A DNA stretch of 28,745 nucleotides from Treponema sp. (lineage in GTDB: Bacteria; Spirochaetota; Spirochaetia; Treponematales; Treponemataceae). Position 1 is the stretch's first letter, and the number at the start of each line of letters is the position of its first letter. Positions 1 through 6,628 of this stretch are shown piece by piece. The notes beneath the pieces are model-generated. The model was not told the DNA's origin. It made no database searches and saw only the letters and a program-made list of their open reading frames with translations. The position numbers and the translations under genes were made by a program. The stretch lies in assembly GCA_016296205.1 (NCBI GenBank), contig JAEDJS010000023.1, positions 1 to 28,745 of the forward strand, written 5' to 3'.

Positions 1-2020
1 TAAGGAATTCCATTGTGAATTCTGCTTTACCCTGAGTTGAAGAACGGAGGATTGTTGAGAATCCGAACATTTCTGAAAGTGGAACTTCTGCGTTAACTGT
101 AGAAGTGTTGTTTTCATCAGAAGAATCAAGGATTACACCACGGCGCTGGTTAATAAGACCGAACATGTTACCCTGGAATTCTGTTGGTCCAGCAAGCTGA
201 ACTTTCATAATTGGTTCAAGGATAACTGGTTTTGCTTTTGCATAACCTTCGCGGAAAGCACCAATAGCTGCTGTCTGGAATGCAATATCACTTGAGTCAA
301 CTGGGTGGTACTGACCATCGTTAACTGTAAAGCGGATATTTACTACAGGAGCACCAATGAGGGAACCTTTTTCCATAGCGCGTCTGAAACCTTTGTCACA
401 AGATGGGATGTATTCGTTAGGAATAGCACCACCTTTGATTGCGTCTACGAAATCGTATTCTTTTTCTTCATATGGTTCCATGAAACCTGCAACACGACCG
501 TACTGACCAGAACCACCAGTCTGTTTCTTGTGTGTGTAGTTGAATGTAGCCTGCTGTGTAATTGTTTCGCGGTAAGCTACTTCTGGCTGGCTAACTGTTA
601 CTTCACATTTGTATTCACGTTTCATACGTTCAACGTAAACTGCAAGGTGTAATTCACCCATACCTTTGATGATTGTCTGATTTGATTCAGGATCAACGTA
701 TGTCTGGAATGTTGGGTCTTCTTTTGTAAAGCGGTTAAGAGCTTTAGACATGTTTGCAGCAGCTGCTTTATCAACTGGAGTAATAGCCTGAGAAATAACT
801 GGTTCAGGAACGTACATAGATGTCATAGCAACGTTAAGACCGCCGCCACAGAATGTATCACCAGATGCACAGTCAACACCGAACAATGCAATGATGTCTC
901 CTGGCATACCTTCGTTAATATCTTCCATCTGTGCAGAGTTCATGCGAACAAGACGTCCAACCTTGAACTTTTTGCGCTGGCGAACATTGTAAAGTTCATC
1001 ACCCTTAACAATTTTACCCTGGTAGATACGTGTGTATGTAAGCTGACCAAACTGGCCGTCATCAAGTTTGAATGCCAAAGCAACACATGGCTTGTTTTCT
1101 ACGTTGAACAATTCAACCTGTTCTTCGTTTTTGTCAAGGTCAAGACCATAGTTGTGAACTTCTGTTGGATCTGGCAAGTAGCGGATAACACCGTCCAATA
1201 CTGGCTGGATACCTTTGTTTACGTGAGCAGAACCAAGGAAAACACCTACGAACTGTTCTGAAAGTGTACCCTTACGGATAGCAGCAATTACTGTTTCTTC
1301 TGGAACTGTTTCGTATCCGCCTTCTTCCATGAGAGCTGCCATTAAATCGTCGTCGAACATTGAAGCTGCGTCCAAAAGTTCTACGCGTTTTTCTTTAGCC
1401 TGTTCTACAAGGTCAGCAGGGATTTCTGCATAGCGAAGGTTTTCACCGTTGTCGCCGTCAAAGTAAATTGCTTTCATTGCAACAAGGTCAACAACACCCT
1501 GGAGTTTGTCTTCCAAACCAATTGGAAGTTCCATCATGTATGCGTTAAGACCGAGTTTTTCACGAATCTGAGCACAAACGCGAAGTGGATTTGCACCCTG
1601 GCGGTCACATTTGTTAACGAAAGCGATACGTGGAACATGATATCTCTTAAGCTGGCGGTCAACTGTAATTGACTGTGACTGAACACCTGCAACGGCACAG
1701 AAAATCATGATAGCACCGTCAAGAACGCGAAGTGAACGTTCAACTTCAACTGTAAAGTCAACGTGGCCTGGTGTGTCAATCAAGTTGATTGTTGTGTCTT
1801 TCCACTGAACCTGAGTTGCTGCAGACTGGATTGTGATACCTCTTTCACGTTCCAGTTCCATGTTATCCATTACAGCACCTACACCGTCTTTACCACGAAC
1901 TTCGTGAATTGCGTGAATTTTGTTACAGTAGAACAAAATACGTTCTGAAGTTGTTGTTTTACCAGAGTCGATGTGTGCACTGATACCGATATTACGTACT
2001 TTTGTAATATCAAATGCCAT
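1..2020 (-). CDS. fusA: Elongation factor G, spirochaete/mitochondrial subtype (3'-truncated by window edge)
   Basis: This is the translational GTPase that moves tRNAs and mRNA through the ribosome after peptide-bond formation. Translating the minus strand from the ATG at 2020 gives 673 residues with no stop before the window edge; family members are about 690-700 aa, so only roughly 20 residues are missing. Visible GTPase motifs are G1 AHIDSGKTT (residues 15-23), switch I ERGITI (about 59-64), G3 DTPGH (82-86) and an NKCD G4 motif. G1 has Ser where ordinary bacterial EF-G usually has Ala (HIDAGKT). The segment HEVRGKDGVGAVMD (39-52) resembles mitochondrial EFG1 and the spirochaete/planctomycete 'spd' EF-G group, which is why I assign that subtype (from memory, no alignment run). 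A good Shine-Dalgarno (AGAGAGG, 2029-2035) precedes the ATG. Confidence 0.95.
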   Translation of the reverse strand, partial: MAFDITKVRNIGISAHIDSGKTTTSERILFYCNKIHAIHEVRGKDGVGAVMDNMELERERGITIQSAATQVQWKDTTINLIDTPGHVDFTVEVERSLRVLDGAIMIFCAVAGVQSQSITVDRQLKRYHVPRIAFVNKCDRQGANPLRVCAQIREKLGLNAYMMELPIGLEDKLQGVVDLVAMKAIYFDGDNGENLRYAEIPADLVEQAKEKRVELLDAASMFDDDLMAALMEEGGYETVPEETVIAAIRKGTLSEQFVGVFLGSAHVNKGIQPVLDGVIRYLPDPTEVHNYGLDLDKNEEQVELFNVENKPCVALAFKLDDGQFGQLTYTRIYQGKIVKGDELYNVRQRKKFKVGRLVRMNSAQMEDINEGMPGDIIALFGVDCASGDTFCGGGLNVAMTSMYVPEPVISQAITPVDKAAAANMSKALNRFTKEDPTFQTYVDPESNQTIIKGMGELHLAVYVERMKREYKCEVTVSQPEVAYRETITQQATFNYTHKKQTGGSGQYGRVAGFMEPYEEKEYDFVDAIKGGAIPNEYIPSCDKGFRRAMEKGSLIGAPVVNIRFTVNDGQYHPVDSSDIAFQTAAIGAFREGYAKAKPVILEPIMKVQLAGPTEFQGNMFGLINQRRGVILDSSDENNTSTVNAEVPLSEMFGFSTILRSSTQGKAEFTMEFL

Positions 2021-2055
2021 AGTGTATACCTCTCTAAAAAATAGAATACAAAATT

Positions 2056-2083
2056 TATATATCAATAGAAATTGATTAGGCAA
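2056..2083 (-). promoter_or_regulatory. Candidate sigma70-type promoter of fusA
   Basis: On the minus strand TTGCCT (2083-2078) is followed after 16 bp by TATATA (2061-2056), leaving a leader of about 25-30 nt with the Shine-Dalgarno at 2029-2035. The region is AT-rich, so chance matches are possible. The rest of the 153-bp divergent gap to the 2174 gene shows nothing else I can name. Confidence 0.4.
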
Positions 2084-2173
2084 TTATATTAAAAAATGTT
2101 AAATATTTCAATAGTTTGCAGGATTTTAGAGTTGTTTTGGGTAAAATTTGATTTTTTTCTTCTATAAATATAT

Positions 2174-3529
2174 ATGAGCGGTTTAAAAATCAATTTACGA
2201 AATATATTTCTTCTGGCCAGTTATTTGTGCGTAATGAATCTAAGTTTGTTTGGGGAACACAAAAAGGGTGTTTCTTTTGAAAACTTAGTTTACAGTTCCG
2301 GCACGTTTAAATATTCAACCTGGGAAAAATCCAAAGAAATTTTCCTTTATACCGATGATGTTTCAAAGAAAGTAAATCCCAGGGATGCTTTTGTGTTTAA
2401 TAATTCTGATGAATTAAAGTTGAAAATTTATGAATGGGTTCAAGGAGGTAGAAATCTTTTTGAACTTGACGGATTTGTTTATTTTAAAAATGAATTTGGT
2501 TTTAATCTAAAGATGGAACGCATTGCCGGTCCTTATAAAATCTGCGGGAATTTTGGAAACTTAAAATTTTCTGCCAGAGCTTCTGCTGCAAAAGGCGGAT
2601 CTGTTGGTATGGGGTCATCCCTGGGAGAAAACAGTGGAACGGAAAAATCAGTTACAGTTACTGGTCCTCAGAAAACGGGATACAGCAAGAATTTATCTTT
2701 TCGTGCAGGAATAAAACCTTTGTCCAATTCTAAATTTAAATTGCCCTTTGCTGATATTTACGGAACTTTTTTAGGTGAAGGGGAATTTCTGGCTGGAGCA
2801 AATTTTGTGTATCCAATAACAGGTTTTGTTTTTCCTGTGATGTATCTTGGAGCTTCTGCCCGTTATGAGAAAAATTTAAATGTGGAATTTTTTGCAGAAA
2901 CATACACTCCTTTCTGGACTTCTTCAAATTCTTTTGCAATAAAAAATGTTTTAGATTGGACTGATTGTGACTGGAATTTTAAATCTCTAAATAATTTTAA
3001 ATTTGGCAGGTTGAATTTAAAATCAAATTTGAGTTTTAGCCAGAGTAAAATCAACTGGTTTGTAAGCGGGCAAAGTTATTGTCTGCTTAATGAAAATTAT
3101 TGGGGAGGAAGCAGACTTAAATTTTTGTATGGTGCAGGAATTTATGGAAATGGTCAGCAGGAAAAAATCAGGCTGGATGGAAAATTGTTGTGGGGTAAAA
3201 ATAGTTTTGCTTTATCTGGAATTCAGAATATTCAGGAATCAAAAAATGATGTTAGTATTTCTGCAAAAATGAATTTACACAGTGGAAAATTTTCTCATTC
3301 AATTAATGCTTCTGGAAAATTTGCTCAGGATGATTATTCTTTTAAAGGCAGTTATAAGTTGAATAAAAGCGGAACGTTAAAAATTGGTTTTGGAACCGTA
3401 TGCGAAATTCAACTTAAAAGAAAAGATTTTCTGGAGGACTGGCAGGTTGCAGACTGGTGTGTAAAGAATTCATTTTTTGCAGCCTGGAAATGGATGAAAT
3501 TTTCTGTGGAATTTGAGCTTCTGAATTGA
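2174..3529 (+). CDS. Secreted, probably beta-rich envelope protein of unknown function
   Basis: I do not recognise this 451-aa protein. Residues 1-27 look like a signal peptide: basic residues (K5, R9), a hydrophobic stretch at 11-26, and possible cleavage after LFG. The mature part has alternating hydrophobic/polar strands rich in aromatics, Gly, Ser and Asn, especially from residue 170 to the end, which suits an outer-membrane beta-barrel or other beta-rich surface protein. A low-complexity Gly/Ser segment lies near 137-155. There is no terminal aromatic residue of the classic porin type (it ends FELLN). The ATG at 2174 has no visible Shine-Dalgarno. It is transcribed divergently from fusA and lies upstream of the helicase, which has its own promoter, so it is probably monocistronic. 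The barrel assignment is inference. Confidence 0.7.
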   Translation: MSGLKINLRNIFLLASYLCVMNLSLFGEHKKGVSFENLVYSSGTFKYSTWEKSKEIFLYTDDVSKKVNPRDAFVFNNSDELKLKIYEWVQGGRNLFELDGFVYFKNEFGFNLKMERIAGPYKICGNFGNLKFSARASAAKGGSVGMGSSLGENSGTEKSVTVTGPQKTGYSKNLSFRAGIKPLSNSKFKLPFADIYGTFLGEGEFLAGANFVYPITGFVFPVMYLGASARYEKNLNVEFFAETYTPFWTSSNSFAIKNVLDWTDCDWNFKSLNNFKFGRLNLKSNLSFSQSKINWFVSGQSYCLLNENYWGGSRLKFLYGAGIYGNGQQEKIRLDGKLLWGKNSFALSGIQNIQESKNDVSISAKMNLHSGKFSHSINASGKFAQDDYSFKGSYKLNKSGTLKIGFGTVCEIQLKRKDFLEDWQVADWCVKNSFFAAWKWMKFSVEFELLN

Positions 3530-3574
3530 TTGTTATGCTGGCTGTTACATATTTGTAATGATTTCAAATGTATG

Positions 3575-3603
3575 TTGCAATTTTCAATTTTTTCTATTAT
3601 ATT
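3575..3603 (+). promoter_or_regulatory. Promoter of the DEAD-box helicase gene
   Basis: TTGCAA (3575-3580), a 17-bp spacer and TATATT (3598-3603) form a good sigma70-type promoter. The predicted start of transcription, about 3610, falls at the first base or so of the 12-bp tandem repeats, so the mRNA would begin with them and have a leader of about 51 nt. Confidence 0.55.
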
Positions 3604-3608
3604 CTAAA

Positions 3609-3642
3609 AACTATCAATCGAACTATCAATCGAACTATCAAT
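3609..3642 (+). repeat. 12-bp tandem repeat, 2.8 copies, in the helicase 5' leader
   Basis: The unit AACTATCAATCG occurs at 3609-3620 and 3621-3632, followed by a partial copy (10 of 12 bases) at 3633-3642. It lies directly downstream of the predicted transcription start and just before the ribosome-binding region (GGGGAA, 3647-3652). The copies are identical, so the array is either recent or selected. Confidence 0.9.
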
Positions 3643-3660
3643 TTTTGGGGAATATATATA

Positions 3661-5628
3661 ATGGAAGATTTAACATTTGAAGATTTAGGACTGGACGAAA
3701 TTACTCTGGCCGCAATAGAAAAGAAAGGCTTTGTAACTCCTTCGCCTATTCAGACTCTTGCCATTCCTCGATTATTGGAAGGGGACGCCAACGTTATTGC
3801 TAAGGCACGCACTGGGACTGGTAAAACTGCTGCTTTTGGGCTGCCTATTGTTCAGAAGATTCGGGAAGAAAGTGATCATGTTCGGGCAATTATTCTTGAA
3901 CCAACTCGTGAACTTGCTCAGCAGACTGCTTTGGAAATGTCTTCTTTTACTACTGGAAAATTTCCCCGCAGTTGTGTTGTTTATGGTGGTGCCAGTATTG
4001 GTATGCAGATTAAAGATCTTAAACGCGGGGCAGAAATTGTTGTTGGTACTCCGGGCCGCGTTCAGGATTTAATGGAACGTGGTGTTCTTGATATCAGCCG
4101 TATTGAATATTTTATCCTTGATGAAGGGGATGAGATGCTTGATATGGGCTTTGTTGATGATATAGAAAATATTTTTGAGAAGGCCAGCAAGGATTGCCGT
4201 GTTCTTTTATTCAGTGCAACAATTCCAAAAGAAATTCTTTCTATTGCCGGAAAATTTATGGGCGAATATGAAATCGTGGAAGAAGAAGGTGTTCAGGAAG
4301 AGCCTCTTTTAATTGACCAGAAATATTGGGTTGTTAGAGAAGCAGATAAAGTTGAAGCCCTTGTGCGCCTGATTGATAAAGCTCCGAATTTTTATGGGCT
4401 TGTTTTTGTTCAGCGTAAAACTGATGCGGATTTTGTAAGTAAGCAGCTGGATGAAAAGGGTTACGAAGCGGCTGCTCTTCACGGAGATATTCCTCAGGGA
4501 CAGCGTGAAAAAATTCTGGCACGGTTTAGAAGCGGCAAAACTCGTATTCTGGTTGCAACTGATGTGGCTGCCCGTGGAATTGATATCAGCGGTTTGACTC
4601 ATGTTGTAAACTACGAGCTTCCTTTTGATGGTCCAACTTATGTTCACAGAATTGGTAGAACTGGTCGTGCGGGAAGTGAAGGTTTTGCAGTTACTTTTGT
4701 AAGACCGGATCAGCGCAGAAAAATGGAACATCTCCGCTATGCAATTAAAAAGAGCGCAAAGGGAGAAATGTGTGAAGGTGTTGTTCCTTCAATTGAAGAA
4801 GTTCTTGAAGCAAAAAAATCACGGCTTTTTGATGATGTTAAAATCAAACTTGGTTTAAAAGAAGAAATTCTTCCGGGTGCAGAAAAGGTTGAATCAGAAA
4901 AATTTGCTGATGAAGAAATTGTTGCTTCCGGTGTAGAAATTCCAGTTGTAGAAAAAGATGTTTTTGTTCCTTCTCTTAAAAAGGGCGATGAAATTTTTGA
5001 TAAGCTTTCCCAGGAGTTGTGTGAAAATCAGGATCCTGTTCAAGTTGTAAGTGCTCTGCTGGCTTTAACTTATGGTAAAATTCTTAATAAAAAACATTAT
5101 GGTAAGATTACTACTTTTGGTCAGGGAAGTTCTGCTAAGAAAAACAGTGGTGTAAAAGTTGGCTCAGATCAAATTAGAATTTATGTTCAGCTTGGATGGA
5201 TGGACGGTTACAATCCTAAGAAAATTGCGGATTTCTTTGTTAAACTTCTGCATATTCAGGGTCGCCAGGTTGACAAAATTGACATGAGCGAAAAGTTCTG
5301 TCTTGTAAGTCTGCCGGTGGAAGCAGGTAAAAAAGCACTGGAACTTGCTGCAAGGGATAAGAAACTTCCTCACATGCATCAGGATATCAAGAACGGTGGA
5401 ATAAAAGGCAGCGGAAGACCCCACATTGATTTTGACGGTAAACGGCAGGAACGTTATTCAGTTGCTAAAGGTGAACGAAAAGGTCGCCGTGATAGTGGCA
5501 GAAGTTTTGGTGGTAAGTCAAAAAGTGGCCGTAGAAATGATCATTCAAGAGCTAATGTTCACACACCAACAGAAAGACAAGGTAGTGCGGGGCTTTACAA
5601 AAAAAATCGCAAAAGTGATGAATACTAA
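3661..5628 (+). CDS. deaD: ATP-dependent DEAD-box RNA helicase with DbpA-like RNA-binding domain
   Basis: This 655-aa protein unwinds short RNA duplexes and resembles the CsdA/DeaD group used in ribosome assembly, mRNA decay and cold adaptation. Visible motifs are the Q motif (Q31), motif I ARTGTGKT (49-56), PTREL (81-85), TPGR (130-133), motif II DEGD (154-157), motif III SAT (185-187), ARGID (304-308) and motif VI HRIGRTGR (329-336). A DbpA-type RNA-binding fold is likely at about 503-560, followed by a Lys/Arg/Gly-rich tail (581-655). Motif II is DEGD rather than DEAD; this is read directly from the codons GAT GAA GGG GAT. I chose the ATG at 3661, with GGGGAA upstream. The in-frame ATG at 3568 lies upstream of the promoter elements and is rejected. 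It is convergent with the PAP2-like gene, with a 25-bp gap and no clear terminator. Confidence 0.93.
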   Translation: MEDLTFEDLGLDEITLAAIEKKGFVTPSPIQTLAIPRLLEGDANVIAKARTGTGKTAAFGLPIVQKIREESDHVRAIILEPTRELAQQTALEMSSFTTGKFPRSCVVYGGASIGMQIKDLKRGAEIVVGTPGRVQDLMERGVLDISRIEYFILDEGDEMLDMGFVDDIENIFEKASKDCRVLLFSATIPKEILSIAGKFMGEYEIVEEEGVQEEPLLIDQKYWVVREADKVEALVRLIDKAPNFYGLVFVQRKTDADFVSKQLDEKGYEAAALHGDIPQGQREKILARFRSGKTRILVATDVAARGIDISGLTHVVNYELPFDGPTYVHRIGRTGRAGSEGFAVTFVRPDQRRKMEHLRYAIKKSAKGEMCEGVVPSIEEVLEAKKSRLFDDVKIKLGLKEEILPGAEKVESEKFADEEIVASGVEIPVVEKDVFVPSLKKGDEIFDKLSQELCENQDPVQVVSALLALTYGKILNKKHYGKITTFGQGSSAKKNSGVKVGSDQIRIYVQLGWMDGYNPKKIADFFVKLLHIQGRQVDKIDMSEKFCLVSLPVEAGKKALELAARDKKLPHMHQDIKNGGIKGSGRPHIDFDGKRQERYSVAKGERKGRRDSGRSFGGKSKSGRRNDHSRANVHTPTERQGSAGLYKKNRKSDEY

Positions 5629-5653
5629 TTTCGTGTATAGCAACGTTAGTTAA

Positions 5654-6628
5654 TTATTCTGCACAGGGAACGTAAGATGAGAGCCATTCAACTATTGGTT
5701 TAGTCCATTCAGTTTTGTCTTTTAATTTTTGTCCTTCTGTATAAAAATTGTTAAAGGTATTTGTGATGTGGTTTCTGATTTGCTGGGCATCCTCTGATGG
5801 TACTGTAGAATTTCGAGTGAATAAATCATCAGTAAACTGCAGAGCATCTTCCTTTGTAAAAAATTCCGGGGCAATAGTTGTCATCATGTAGAGTGCAGCA
5901 GGGATACAGTTTACACTGTGCTGTTTGATGTAAAGAACTGTGTCTGCAATATCAACTGCATGTGTATAAAGTCTCTGATTCCAGTTGAGTTTTTCTTCCT
6001 GAGAAAAATTTTCCCTCTCAAAAATCATTCTGTAAAAACTGTAAACCAAACAGATGATTGCAATGTGCAGACTGGGAACGCAGCAGTAATGAGGATCAAA
6101 CATGTGGATTGTTTTGAATGGCCCAGTCTTTGTGTACTTTGGTCTCCTTGTTGTTGTAAGTGACTGTTTATACATTCGGGCAGCTTCTTTGTATGCAAGT
6201 TTTAAATAATGTAAAAATTCCCGGCAAATTTTTGTTCCGTTCCATGGGCCGTATCTTTTAATCAACATTGCAAGAGGGCTAATCCAGAAGTGAATAAAGC
6301 TCAAGTAAACGTCAACTCGTTCTGGTTCAAATGGAACTTTTTTATCAAGTGGATGATCAACGTTTTTGATTGGAATTTTGTTGAGGTGAAGTTTTCTGTT
6401 GAACTGAATCAAAAAGAAATCCCAGATGATTGTGTGCAAAGTGCTGAACATTATTCCGATTGAGTGAATGTGGAACGGAACAGTTAGCACTCCAGGAATT
6501 ATGTTGAATTTGAGAATGTCTTTCTTTGCCAGTTTTTGTGCTTTTTTCTGATTTATTTGTTTTACTTTTCCGTAGCGGTATGGATTTTTTTCTCCAGTTG
6601 AGTTGAATGTTGGGTAAAATAATTTCAT
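5654..6628 (-). CDS. PAP2-like membrane protein, possibly catalytically altered
   Basis: This 324-aa protein resembles the inositol-phosphorylceramide-synthase-like branch of the PAP2 (phosphatidic acid phosphatase 2) superfamily, whose members act on lipid phosphates at membranes. The family-like signatures are KKVPFEPERVDVYLSF (96-111), CVPSLHIA (183-190, PAP2 motif C2) and YIKQHSVNC (233-241, aligned with motif C3). Hydrophobic segments lie near 42-75, 105-123 and 185-200. In motif C3 the residue four after His237 is normally Asp; here it is Cys241, so activity is uncertain. The C-terminal 70 residues are polar. The start ATG overlaps the metH stop in an ATGA arrangement, and AAAGGAA inside the metH 3' end serves as Shine-Dalgarno, so translation is coupled to metH. 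Its functional link to methionine synthesis is unknown. Confidence 0.75.
   Translation of the reverse strand: MKLFYPTFNSTGEKNPYRYGKVKQINQKKAQKLAKKDILKFNIIPGVLTVPFHIHSIGIMFSTLHTIIWDFFLIQFNRKLHLNKIPIKNVDHPLDKKVPFEPERVDVYLSFIHFWISPLAMLIKRYGPWNGTKICREFLHYLKLAYKEAARMYKQSLTTTRRPKYTKTGPFKTIHMFDPHYCCVPSLHIAIICLVYSFYRMIFERENFSQEEKLNWNQRLYTHAVDIADTVLYIKQHSVNCIPAALYMMTTIAPEFFTKEDALQFTDDLFTRNSTVPSEDAQQIRNHITNTFNNFYTEGQKLKDKTEWTKPIVEWLSSYVPCAE

Noticed and set aside
305..1948. Plus-strand ORFs inside fusA (for example 305-652 and 1763-1948)
   Set aside because: They are antisense shadows of the EF-G reading frame, with Cys/Phe/Val-rich compositions and no ribosome-binding sites.
3545..3560. TTACA/TGTAA hairpin after the 2174 gene as terminator
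   Set aside because: The stem is five AT-rich pairs without a following T-run.
3609..3642. CRISPR array
   Set aside because: The 12-bp units are contiguous without spacers, and no cas gene is present; the same holds for the tandem repeats at 11787 and 25792.
3568..3660. N-terminal extension of the helicase to 3568
   Set aside because: The extension would translate the promoter and the 12-bp tandem repeats; ATG at 3661 has a GGGGAA site and starts the Q-motif region normally.
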